Made by a program: the position numbers and the translations under genes. From Phytopythium helicoides (taxonomy: Eukaryota > Oomycota > Peronosporomycetes > Pythiales > Pythiaceae), in assembly GCA_024867545.1 (NCBI GenBank), contig JANFNE010000006.1:248001-312000 (forward strand): a stretch of 64,000 bases of DNA, written 5' to 3'. Each line of letters begins with the position of its first letter. Position 1 is the first letter of the stretch. The notes beneath the pieces were generated by a model, which did no database searches, was not told where the DNA came from, and was given only the letters and a program-made list of their open reading frames with translations. This document shows positions 33,945 to 43,661 of the stretch, in pieces.

Positions 33945-34212
33945 CTACTTGACCTCGCGCAGGCCAGTCTTTCCCTTCGGCTTGGGCTCTGTTCCATTAT
34001 TATCAAGCGACAATTCGTAAGTTAAGGCACCCAACAACTTGCATATATCGCGCATGCGCACCGTTCTTGACTGCGGGCTGCTGCTTCTGGCCCTTCTGTT
34101 GCTTCTGCGGCTTTGAAGCCTGTTGTACAGCAGCCTTCTTCTCCGGCACGGACTTCTGCTGCTGCTCCTGGGCGGCTGGCGTGGCATTCTTGTTGCTGTT
34201 CTTGCGGCCCAT
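33945..34212 (-). CDS. Small Lys/Gln-rich basic protein
   Basis: Two exons, 34212-34062 and 33988-33945, joined across a 73-nt intron (GTGCGC..ACAG), give 64 residues: MGRKNSNKNATPAAQEQQQK at the start and EPKPKGKTGLREVK at the end. It is strongly basic and probably disordered. I do not recognise the family; ribosome- or RNA-associated roles are common for such proteins but are only a guess. TCACTACCATT just upstream of the ATG is initiator-like. A longer in-frame extension upstream looks hydrophobic and random and was not used. Confidence 0.55.
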
Positions 34213-34711
34213 GGTAATGGTAGTGAGGGCGAACTTGTGGGGCTTGAGCTGCTTGTTCGAGTGCAAAAGTTGCAATGTTTGAACAGGTGCTGCCATAAAT
34301 CCACGCAGAGAAGCACATTGATATGCAAACAGGAGAAACCACAAGAAACCACCGCCCCGCTGTTTATAGCAATCCACGAGGAAATGAACTCCTAACTTTA
34401 GAGCTTGGTATCTAGGCCAAAACTACCGTTCTGAGGTTGCTGCACCAGCTAAGGAGCGGCCAGTTGATTGCGTGGATGGTGACGTTGGCGCATCGACATC
34501 ACTTCAACATGAGCTCTCACTTCAACGTGGCGCGTCTCTTTTCTCCATCCAACTGCAACGCAATCTTGGAATGGACAACGACAACATAAAATGTTTGTGA
34601 TCGAAGGAATTTACTTTGATGGTGTCAATGAACAATGGGCAGTCTTGCTTGGGACTGATACAGCACCAAGCATTTGAACATGAACATCGAGCAGACTCGT
34701 CATACTCACGA
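34213..34711. other. Intergenic between small basic protein and fumarase
   Basis: About 500 nt holding the upstream region of the small gene and the 3' end of fumarase. No further gene or repeat seen. Confidence 0.4.
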
Positions 34712-36168
34712 TTAGTCGGCGATGCCACCCTTGGTGAGCTTCAGAGGGTCGAGATGCTTGTCGAGTTCGTCCGCTGAGAGTTTGGTGTACTCCATGGCGA
34801 CGTCCTTGACGCTCATACCTTCCTTGTACGCGGTCTTGGCGATCTTGGCCCCCATCTCATAGCCCACAATGGGGTTCAGCGCCGTGACGAGAATTGGGTT
34901 CTTTCCCACCAGCTGAGAGATCCGGTCCTCGTTGACAGTGAAGCCCTTGATGGCCTCATCAGCAAGTAGACGACAAGCGACCGACAGAAGCTGCAGTGAC
35001 TGCAGCACGCTATTGGCAAGCACTGGGAGCATGACGTTGAGTTGGAACGAACCCGACTGGCCTGCAATCGTGGCTGTCACGTCATTGCCCATGACCTGTG
35101 CGCATACCATGGTGACCGACTCAGGGATGACTGGGTTGATCTTACCCGGCATGATGCTCGATCCTGGCTGAAGCGCAGGCAGCACAATCTCTCCCAGTCC
35201 CGCAATCGGACCCGAGTTCATCCAGCGCAGGTCGTTCGAGATCTTCATGAGGCTCACAGCAAGCACCTTGAGCTGACCGCTGAGCTCAACGATCGCGTCG
35301 GGAGCACTGAGCGCCTCAAACAAGTTGTCGTTTTGCGCAAACGGCGCGCTCAGGTTGTTTGTGAGGATCTCGCACACCTTTCCACCAAACTGTGGGTGCG
35401 CGTTGATGCCCGTACCGACGGCAGTGCCGCCAATCGCGAGCAGACGAACACGCTCGAGCGCGGACTTGACGCGTGCGACGTTCTTGCGGATCTGCGACTC
35501 CCAGCCGCCGATCTCCTGGCCGAGCGTGATGGGCATAGCGTCCATAAGGTGCGTGCGGCCTGTGGTCACGACCGTGTCGAGGCTCGCGGCCTTGTCGTGC
35601 AGAGTCTTGATGAGGTGCTCCATGGCCGGCAGCAGCTTCTCGCTGGCCTCGAGGTACGTGGCGATGCCGATGGCCGCGGGCATCGTGTCGTTCGAGGATT
35701 GGGACATGTTGACATGGTCGTTCGGGTGCACCTTCTTGCCAAGCGTCCTGTCATCATGGAGGATTGTGAGTTTCGATCGTGATGCTGCCAACAGCATTCC
35801 GTGACTCACTTGCTGGCGATGGTGGCCACGACCTCGTTCATGTTCATGTTGGTGCTGGTGCCGCTGCCGGTCTGGAAGATGGAGATGGGGAACTGCGCCT
35901 TGTAGTGCTCAAAGTCGCCCACGATGGCGTCGACGGCGGCGTGGATGGCCCTCATCATGTCGTCGTCCATGAGCCCGAGCTGGTTATTCGCGGACGCGCA
36001 GGCCTTCTTGAGCTGCGCCATGGCCGCCACCAGCGGCTCCGTGAACGGGTGGCCGTAGGGGAAGTTCTCCACCGCGCGCTGCGTCTGCGCCGTGTACAGC
36101 GCGTCCACGGGCACGTTCACCACGCCCATCGTGTCGTGCTCCTGCCGGAACTTGCCGCCTGTCGCCAT
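34712..36168 (-). CDS. fumC: Class II fumarate hydratase
   Basis: Two exons, 36168-35810 and 35747-34712, with a 62-nt phase-2 intron (GTGAGT..ACAG), give 464 residues. Motifs of the fumarase/aspartase superfamily are intact: QTGSGTSTNMNMNEV, KVHPNDHVNMSQSSNDTMPA, TTGRTHLMDAMP, and the catalytic-serine signature GSSIMPGKINP. The enzyme interconverts fumarate and malate in the TCA cycle. No obvious mitochondrial presequence is visible at this start (MATGGKFRQEHDTMG), so the enzyme may be cytosolic or the organellar form may come from another start. It is divergent from TRM13. Confidence 0.95.
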
Positions 36169-36507
36169 TCTTGTCTCGCCGCCGCTTCTTCTGTCGCCGC
36201 TTCTTCTTCTTCCTCAGTCGCCGCTGGCTCTCGCGCTTGGCTTGTGCTTCGCCCGCCGCAGATTCGCAAGTGAGCGAGCGCCTCGGCCCGTCGGCGGCTG
36301 CAGGGACGCCGCCACCTTTGCTTGCTCGCTTCAACACCCCGTTTCTAGCCGCCTGAGATCTGCTTGGTGCCGCTTCAAGCGTCCCACATCCACATGTGGG
36401 GAAGGATATAGGGCGCTCCACACGTACAATATGGACCCACATGCGTATGTAGACTGTCGTCTGGAGCGCCCCACACGACGTAGAAAGGCAACGCCAAAGG
36501 GAAAGCA
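36169..36507. promoter_or_regulatory. Divergent fumarase/TRM13 region with palindromes
   Basis: Contains the palindrome CCACATGTGG at 36390-36399 and an inverted pair, GGGCGCTCCA at 36411-36420 and TGGAGCGCCC at 36462-36471, close to the TRM13 ATG. The same core recurs upstream of IMPACT at 39338-39445. Confidence 0.5.
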
Positions 36508-38171
36508 ATGGAGGTGACGGCGGCCAAGCGCGCGGGGGGCGATGACGGCGCCAGCGGCGGCGGCAGGAAGCGACGCAAGCAGCAGAAGGCGGCGGCGGCC
36601 GACGCGGGCGCCTGGGAGCGCTGTATGTTCCGAATCGAGCGGAAAAACCGCTTCTGCAACATCCAGCGGTGCGTTTTTTGCGAGGCGGAAGGAGAAAAAA
36701 TAAATGGGGAAGGGATCTGACGGAGGTGGGCGACGTAGTGTGGCGGGCTCGCAGTTCTGCGGGAACCACCTGCCGGAGGGTGACGCGGGCGCCAGCAAGC
36801 GCTCGCAGAAGTTCAAGGCGGCGGCGCGGCGGCGTGTGCCTTGCCCCATCGACAAGGCGCACTCGGTTTATGAGTTCGACCTTGAAAAGCATGTGCTCGT
36901 GTGCAACCGCGTCAAGGACGCCGAGGCCATGAAGTGCCTGCCGTTTTACTTGGAGAATGTCAATTCTGGCACGCATGCTGCTGCTGCTGCTGCTGGTGAG
37001 GTCAAGGCGGTGCAAGTTGAAGACGCCAAGCAGAGCAATGAAGCTGAGAACGCTTCCCATAGTGAGCCGACCGCGCAGCAGCAGCAAGGACTCGTCGACA
37101 GGCTGGTGCGTGGAAAAAGAAAATTGGGATGCAATGCGCTTGTATGAATACTAACATGATGGGACAACCACAACAGCTCGCGATTGACTTTGCCGATCTG
37201 CGCAAGCGCATTGAAAGCGCGTTTGAGACGTGTGTGGGCGAGATCCCGCTGGAGAAGCTGCACCACTCCTGCTGCGACGCGTTGCTGGAGGAGAAGAAGC
37301 AGACTGGCGCGTCCAAGAGCGTGCTGCGCCACATCGAGCAGCAAGCGTCAATTCTTGAGCACATGGCACGGTCTAAGCTGCTTGACGACGCGAACGCAGC
37401 TTTCATCGAGCTTGGGGCTGGTCGCGGTATGTTGTCCCTTGCACTTGCACAGCTGCTACCTTCCAGCCTGTTTGTGCTGATCGACCGCGCACACTCGCGA
37501 GGCAAGGCAGACCACTTTATTGGTGGAGAGGCAGATGACAAGCGCAATGTCATGCGTGCAAAGATCGACATTCGCCACCTCAACTTTGCTGGGATGGTGG
37601 AGATTCGGGACAAGCCTGTCGTGGGCATGTCCAAGCATCTGTGTGGCGTTGCAACCGATCTTTCGCTGCGTGCACTTGCTCAGACGTTGCCAAGAGGTGC
37701 ATCGACAGAGTCACCATCATCCCCATCGTTCAGCTCGCAGTTTTCGGGACTCGCAATCGCGCTCTGCTGCCATCATGTTTGCGCTTGGGAGGACTACATA
37801 AATCCGTCCTTCTTTCTCTCGCAAGGGTTTTCGGCTGACGAGTTTGAGTTGCTTACGGGCATGACTTCGTGGACGACTTGTGGGATAGGGCTCGAGGGCG
37901 ATGCAGTAGAGTTTACGCTCGGCATCAGGTATGTTGTTTGCTTGTTTTACCTGACACATCGGGATATTGCAGCTCACATACAACGCTATGTGTTGCGCCT
38001 GACAGCAAATCGGACCGCGCGGTGTTGGGCCGAAAGTGCAAGCGTATTTTGGACGCTGGACGCGCAGCCTTTCTGGCTCAGCATCAACTGAAAACTCGAC
38101 TTGTGCACTACTGCGAGCAAGAGGACAGCCTTGAAAACTGCCTGCTGCTCGCGTGGCGAGAAAAGAGCTGA
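36508..38171 (+). CDS. TRM13: tRNA 2'-O-methyltransferase TRM13
   Basis: Four exons: 36508-36668, 36739-37105, 37177-37928 and 37973-38171, giving 492 residues. The N-terminal CCCH zinc finger (CMFRIERKNRFCNIQR, VAGSQFCGNH) and U11-48K-type CHHC finger (VPCPIDKAHSVYEFDLEKH, VLVCN) precede the methyltransferase domain. That domain has the SAM loop AAFIELGAGRGMLSLAL, VGMSKHLCGVATDL, ALCCHHVCAWEDY and a C-terminal LGRKCKRILDAGR. TRM13 methylates the 2'-O of position 4 of certain tRNAs. An in-frame GCT/GCA tract near 36975 encodes poly-Ala. Confidence 0.92.
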
Positions 38172-38269
38172 GCGTGTTCTGTGCTTCAATCATTAGACAA
38201 GAAAATGAGGCTGATTCTACAGTTGTTGAAAGCCGCGTTCTACAAGGGCTGTGCAGAGTCCAATGGAGG

Positions 38270-39305
38270 TCACTTCTTGCCTTTTTTCCGCCCGTGATGC
38301 GTGGAGGTGCTGCTGGGAATGAAGCCGCCCTGCTCCAACGCATCACGCGCAACGGTGTTGATGTGCTTGAATCGATCAGGTCCGAGCAGGATGCCTCCAA
38401 ACCATCGCGTAACAACCACTGCAACGTTTTCCGCGTGGGTCATCTCCATCAGCTGCGACATCTTGCTGCCGGCGCCGTCCTCGCCGTCTTCGTCGTTGTC
38501 CTTGACGATAAAGTCCCCAACAATGCGGTACGCGAGCATGTTGTGGATCGCGCGCTCGATCTTGCGGTCGTCCAGCAGGATGGCGAGGAAGGAGCGCACG
38601 TCCTCGACGCTCGACACGGGGCACGCGTGCGCCTGGAACGTGCTCTTTCGATCGGTCAGTGGTTCTCCGTGGAAAATGAGCGGGAGGAGCCTTTTCTCCC
38701 GCTCCGGGTCTCGAACTGCCTGCGCAGTCCGCACGCGCGGCCTCAGCGTCTGGGGATCCGACTGGAACGAGACGGCGTCAACGACTTGCGCGAGCGCGTC
38801 GACTTCGTCCTGCCTCTCCTGCGCCTGCTCTTCCTCTGCAACTTGGTAGTCCTCGCTCGCATACCGCTCCCTCACGCCCTCGATCCACTCGTAGAGGCAC
38901 ACCTGTCCGCTCGAGCGCTTGAAGATCGCGTCCTGCATCGCGTCCATCAGCCCCCAGAGTACCTATCAACAAGCGCGAAATCCGCCACTCGCACCAGGTC
39001 GTCGATGATCTCGTCCCTCTGCGCGTTCGAGAGCCCGAACGACTCGTAAACCTCGGCGACAGGCGCGTCGAGCGACGGATAGCCCAGCGGCAGGTGCACG
39101 AGCAGCCGGATGGCGTGCTGACCGCCCACAGCCACCGACAGCGAGCGAGTGGCGCCCGCCAGGTCCGCGCGCAGCTGCACCGCGTCCTCGTAGATGCTCT
39201 GCAGCACCTCGAGCTCCTCCAGCTGCACCAGGACGTTAGTATTTCAGCCCAGCAGCGCGCCAGGAGCGGCCAGGCGCGCACCTGCAGCTCCGCGTTGAGC
39301 TCCAT
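38270..39305 (-). CDS. IMPACT: IMPACT/YIH1 homologue (GCN2 inhibitor)
   Basis: Exons 39305-39282, 39222-38995 and 38962-38270 give 314 residues. An N-terminal RWD domain (LEELEVLQSIYEDAV, LLVHLPLGYPSLDAP) continues as LMDAMQDAIFKRSSGQVCLY, then a UPF0029 domain (STFQAHACPVSSVEDVRSFL, VVVTRWFGGILLGPDRFKHI). IMPACT/YIH1 binds GCN1 and restrains GCN2, tuning eIF2-alpha phosphorylation in starvation. Between exons 2 and 3 the frame changes. A 32-nt intron (38994-38963, GTGCGA..ATAG) restores both frame and family spacing; a missing base near 38952 is the alternative. Confidence 0.88.
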
Positions 39306-40675
39306 GGCGGCCAAGGTGGTCAATTGCGCCAATTGTTCTGGAGCGTTCCAGATGTGGGCTATTAACTGGAGCGCTCCATATATGGAGCGCTGTGGGTCAC
39401 CAACTGGGGCGCTCTATATCTGGTGCATCAGTTGGAGCGCTCCAGTGCTCTTTGAATGCACTGCAACCGAGGCCATTGACTCATGATGAGCTGAATGAAA
39501 GATGGAGCTGTGGGCAAACAATACGAGTCATGCATTTGCGGTACCGCATGGATGGGCATGGAGCCTATCCATCCGTCTATCCGTGTGGTGCCAGCGGCTT
39601 CAATGCTCAACTTTCTTGAATTTTGGCAATGAGCGAGGTGCTGGAGCGAGGGTATGGAGACGAGCAGTAAATTATCTCAAAGAGCTCGAGCAGTCGCAGC
39701 GCCATATGCATGGCTGCATCGGTTGATGAGTGCCCGGTGCAGAGGCTTCATTGCCAACCTTCCTTGAATTGGGCGCCACTGGGTTCTCTATGCATCAAAA
39801 ACGAGCACTTTGTATGATCACCAGCGAGTCGTCCTTGTTGACTACTTGACGCCAGTGCTACCACGTCGACTCCTTGACGTCGGCGCATCGCTGTCAGAGT
39901 TTGCGCGTTCACTCGATCGTTTCGGAGAGGAAGAATCGAAAATCCGCCGAGATGCAGGTGCACGCGCCACATCAGTTCGCGCCAACCAGTGTACCTTACT
40001 CTTCATGCTGAAGCCTACTCTGCCTAACGCGGTTGGCATCACGCGCAGCTACGCGATGTAACTTGCGATCACTGCCAAAGTCGTTTACGAAGACAGATCG
40101 AGAGCTGCGCAATGTGTCCTCTCTCCAGTGAGTTTCACGACAGCCACCACCACGTTCCACGATCAGCGAATCTCGGAGAGGCTTTCGAGCTGCCAAGTCA
40201 CTCGCATCGACAGCCAATGGCCTCAGCCAGCAGGTCCAACGCACTACGGCGGTCGTCAGGCCCGCCTCACCCGTTCGTGATCTCTGGTCGGCGCTGAAGA
40301 CCATGAGACCGCGTACATCGAGATGCGCGCTGTGATTGGCGCGCCGCCGATCATGAGACCAACCAATCAAATTGTTCATAGTGGTCGACTTGAACTCGGG
40401 TGCCGGTGGCGGGATGCTCGGCTCGCCGCGACTCACTGCGGTCGCCCGCTCTGCCCCCGAGATGACCTCGAGTCGGTGCTGTAGCCAGGGCGGTCAACTT
40501 TGCTCTCGTGAGCGGAAAGAGCCTGCTGTTAGATGTGCGCACCGAAGCCACAGGCCCTTGGACTGGGCAGGATGGTGATGGCGAGTCGACCGGACAACAC
40601 ACGGAGCTCCATCATCTGACTGGAGAGCAGCGGCGGAAGGCCGGCAGACCAGCCCAGCTCGCTCGACTCCCAAGA
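39306..40675. promoter_or_regulatory. Long intergenic region with imperfect palindromic repeats
   Basis: The first 140 nt, just upstream of IMPACT, carry repeated palindromes: CTGGAGCGTTCCAG (39338), CTGGAGCGCTCC (39366), TGGAGCGC (39383), CTGGGGCGCTCT (39404) and TTGGAGCGCTCCAG (39432). Farther right, two similar segments (GCTTCAATGCTCAAC near 39598 and GCTTCATTGCCAACC near 39746) occur. Open frames are short, unlike any family and not called. Confidence 0.5.
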
Positions 40676-40691
40676 GCTCACTCCCGCTTTT
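40676..40691 (+). promoter_or_regulatory. Initiator of first POT transporter
   Basis: GCTCACTCCCGCTTTT matches the oomycete initiator with its flanking T-rich element, 17-32 nt before the ATG at 40708. Confidence 0.5.
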
Positions 40692-40707
40692 GCCTCGACG
40701 AAGCAAG

Positions 40708-42540
40708 ATGCCGAGCTACAACAAGATAGCCGAGCAGTCTCCCGTCATCACGCCCAAGGCGAACTTCACGCCCGAGCTCAATGTCGAGTACAACACCAAG
40801 CTCTGGGACGACCGACCGAGCAAGTACTCGGGCAAGAACGTCTTCAAGAATGTGTGCCTCTTCCTCATGGTGCTGACGGCCTGCGAGGAGATCACCTCGT
40901 TCGCCATCGGCCAGGCCACCAAGAACATGTTCCAGAAGCTCGGGTGGTCCAACAAGGGCTCCACCTCCATGAAGCTCACGTACGACTCGCTCGGACAGTT
41001 CATGTGCATCGTCGCCGGCTACCTGTCGGATGAGCGTCTCGGCAAGTTCAACACGCTGCTGTCGGCCTCGGCGCTCGACTCGGTCGGTCTCACGCTCGTC
41101 GTCATCGCCGCCATCCCGACGATGCTGACGAACCACAAGGTCATCAGCAAGATCCTGTTCAACATCGGTCTCTTCCTTGGGGTCGCGTTCTCGCAGATCT
41201 GCCTGCGCTCGCTCGTCATCTCGTACGGTGGCGACCAGTTCTCGCCGCTTGACCCGCCTGAGCAGAAGAACCTCTTCTTCGGCTCGCAGTACTGGTTCGC
41301 CAACATTGGTGCTACCGTCGGCTACGCCATCTTCCCGACGTGGACGACGCACGGTGTCGGCTCGGTCCCAGCCGAGTGGGGCTACTTCCTCGTGTACGCC
41401 ATCGGTCTCGCGCTCATCGTGATCTTCGGCGTTGTGCTCTACTGGACGCGTGAGCGCTACGTGAACGTGCCGCCTGCGGTTCGCTCCATCAGTCTGGTCA
41501 TCCGCCTCATGGTCTCGCACGCCAAGTCCAACTTCCGCGCGCAAATGATCGTGCTCGGCACGGTGCTGTATATTAGCGCGTTCCTGCTCAACATCCTTGC
41601 GTCGTTCCTGTCAGACCACGGCGAGACCGGTCACAACATCTCATACTGCTGCGGTGTGCTCATCCTGATCGCCACGATCCTGTGGCTCACATTCGGCCGT
41701 GACTCGGAGTTCCTCGAGAGTGCGCGCGAGTCGCAGGGCGGCAAGTGGGACAACGAGCTCGTGGATGGCGTCAAGCAGGTGATCCGCATTCTTCCGTTCA
41801 ACGCCTTCAACGTGTTCTGGTGGGTGTGCCAGAACCAGCGTGGCAACAACCAGTCCATTATCCAGCAGACGGACGTGCGATGGAGCGACAGCCTCACGTC
41901 GTACCAGATCCCCGGCCCGACCGTGCAGATGTTCAACCCGATCGGTGTGCTTATCTTCGTGCCGCTGACCGAGAAGGTCATCTACCCACTCTACGAGAAG
42001 TTCGCGGGCAAGCCGGCCAGTCGCTACGGCAAGGTCTACACGGGCTACATCATTGCTGTGATTGCCATGTTCTGGACGGGCATCTACGAGATCATCCGCC
42101 GCAACCAGGACCCGATGACGTACGTTGGCGCCAACGGCGAGATCGAGTACATCCTGAACGACGATGGCGGTCAGCCGATGAACGACATCAAGTGGTACAC
42201 GGCGCTGCCGCAGTACTTCCTCGTCGCTCTTGCCGGTGTGTTCATTGTGATCCCGTCGTACGACATCAACTACTCGGAGGTTCCGGCTGCTATGCGTGGC
42301 ACGTCGATCGCCCTCGGTTTCTTTGTCAACTCGATGGGTTCGACGCTACTGTCGGTCTTCGTGCTTCTGTTCGGCAAGTACATCCCTGCTGACCTGAACA
42401 ACGGCCATCTCGAGTACCTGTACTTCACGATCGGCTCCATCATGATCGTCAACATCGGTCTGTACACGATCGTGATGAACAAGCTGCAGCTCGGAATGAT
42501 CCCGCGACTCGGCAGCAAGAGCGTGCAGCGGGCAGAGTAG
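40708..42540 (+). CDS. POT/PTR-family transporter, copy 1
   Basis: An intronless 610-residue protein with about twelve membrane segments. POT-family signatures include YDSLGQFMCIVAGYLSDERL, SLVISYGGDQF (the GGDQF motif) and late segments SYDINYSEVPAAMRGTSIAL and FFVNSMGSTLLSVFVLLFG. POT proteins import di/tripeptides, nitrate or other solutes with protons. The first-helix ExxERFxYY signature is altered to TACEEITSFA. Codon use is heavily G/C-ending, suggesting high expression. A paralogue follows 1.1 kb downstream on the same strand. The substrate is not inferable. Confidence 0.9.
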   Translation: MPSYNKIAEQSPVITPKANFTPELNVEYNTKLWDDRPSKYSGKNVFKNVCLFLMVLTACEEITSFAIGQATKNMFQKLGWSNKGSTSMKLTYDSLGQFMCIVAGYLSDERLGKFNTLLSASALDSVGLTLVVIAAIPTMLTNHKVISKILFNIGLFLGVAFSQICLRSLVISYGGDQFSPLDPPEQKNLFFGSQYWFANIGATVGYAIFPTWTTHGVGSVPAEWGYFLVYAIGLALIVIFGVVLYWTRERYVNVPPAVRSISLVIRLMVSHAKSNFRAQMIVLGTVLYISAFLLNILASFLSDHGETGHNISYCCGVLILIATILWLTFGRDSEFLESARESQGGKWDNELVDGVKQVIRILPFNAFNVFWWVCQNQRGNNQSIIQQTDVRWSDSLTSYQIPGPTVQMFNPIGVLIFVPLTEKVIYPLYEKFAGKPASRYGKVYTGYIIAVIAMFWTGIYEIIRRNQDPMTYVGANGEIEYILNDDGGQPMNDIKWYTALPQYFLVALAGVFIVIPSYDINYSEVPAAMRGTSIALGFFVNSMGSTLLSVFVLLFGKYIPADLNNGHLEYLYFTIGSIMIVNIGLYTIVMNKLQLGMIPRLGSKSVQRAE

Positions 42541-43614
42541 ATCCTTTCTTCGTTGCGCTCGGCCATTGGTACCTCCAGCGTTGGTATTTGATTTTATGAG
42601 CTAGTCAAGTGCAGTCTAGCTAGTAACCGTGACTGGAAAAAATCAATTGTTCCATCCGTTCGGTTTCATGTTGGCGTTACATTGTCCTCATTGATCTAGT
42701 CGACCAGTCTTCGCGTCAATACAATCCCATGATACCGCGACCATAATTGAATTCCATGAGGGTTGCATTGGACTCGCTACAGTATCTCCGTTCGAGCGTC
42801 GTGGGGCAATGGGAGTCCATGATGGAGACTCCAGGGGTTCACGTGGGAGCCATGGTGGTTGGCGCGCAGCGTCCTTGGCAATGAAGCCCTCCGTAGTGAT
42901 GAGCCTCACGCCATCAGTCACTGACCCGTGCATTTGGTGCTTGTGCAAGTGATGCTTCCACTCGGCTTCGTTGACAGGTGCTCATCTCCGCTTCAACGTG
43001 TTGAAGCTGACAAATAACGCCCTCTCATTGGCCAGACTAAAATATCCCCTCGCCCAATCAAGTCGCATCCTATGTATTTGTCAAGTGAAAATAAACGTTT
43101 TTCATTGGTTAGAAGTCTGTCATTGAGCATCCAATCAAATCTTTCTATTATATTTCATTTTGAACATGTCAAACGTTCGTAATCGGGTTGACTAGCGAAA
43201 AACCAGGTCGCACCGCATGACGGTCGCCGTTGGCCGAGTCGCCATTGGCCCAAGGTCTCCGATGTGCTGCCCAGTGGACTGCGAGAGTTGGGAGGCGCAG
43301 ACGAGCGAAGCAGAGATACAGAGCCGAGGGAGCTGGTGTTGGGGGGTTGTTGTGGATTGCTGCGACTGCATGGGGGCACTCGCACCGTCGTTGTCTTGGC
43401 GGTCGATGCTCTCTGCAGCCCGCACCAGTGAATTAACTAACATGGCGAGCATCTCCAGCGTCCTCACACTCAACCGGAGCAACACCGCTTTTTAGTCGCC
43501 ATGATTGACGGGCTGTATGTACCGTACTCTAAGCAGGGCGAGGGATTAGATGCTCACAAGCTTTATTGACAGTACGCCAGCGCGCGTCCGGAGACTGTCA
43601 ACGATCATTCGAGA
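42541..43614. promoter_or_regulatory. CCAAT-rich region between the transporter paralogues
   Basis: Several CCAAT/ATTGG boxes occur, near 43027, 43057, 43106, 43132 and 43242. No gene with recognisable features is present. It probably holds the terminator of copy 1 and the upstream control region of copy 2. Confidence 0.4.
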
Positions 43615-43630
43615 GCTCACTTCCCAACTC
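43615..43630 (+). promoter_or_regulatory. Initiator of second POT transporter
   Basis: GCTCACTTCCCAACTC matches the oomycete initiator consensus 32-47 nt before the ATG at 43662. Confidence 0.55.
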
Positions 43631-43661
43631 GCCGAGTCCTCGACAAGCTCCACCAGCCGAC

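Noticed and set aside
35042..35782. 246-codon plus-strand open frame
   Set aside because: It is the antisense shadow of the fumarase coding exon.
39810..40061. 83-codon open frame in the region before the POT genes
   Set aside because: No similarity recognised, and equally good frames exist on the other strand.
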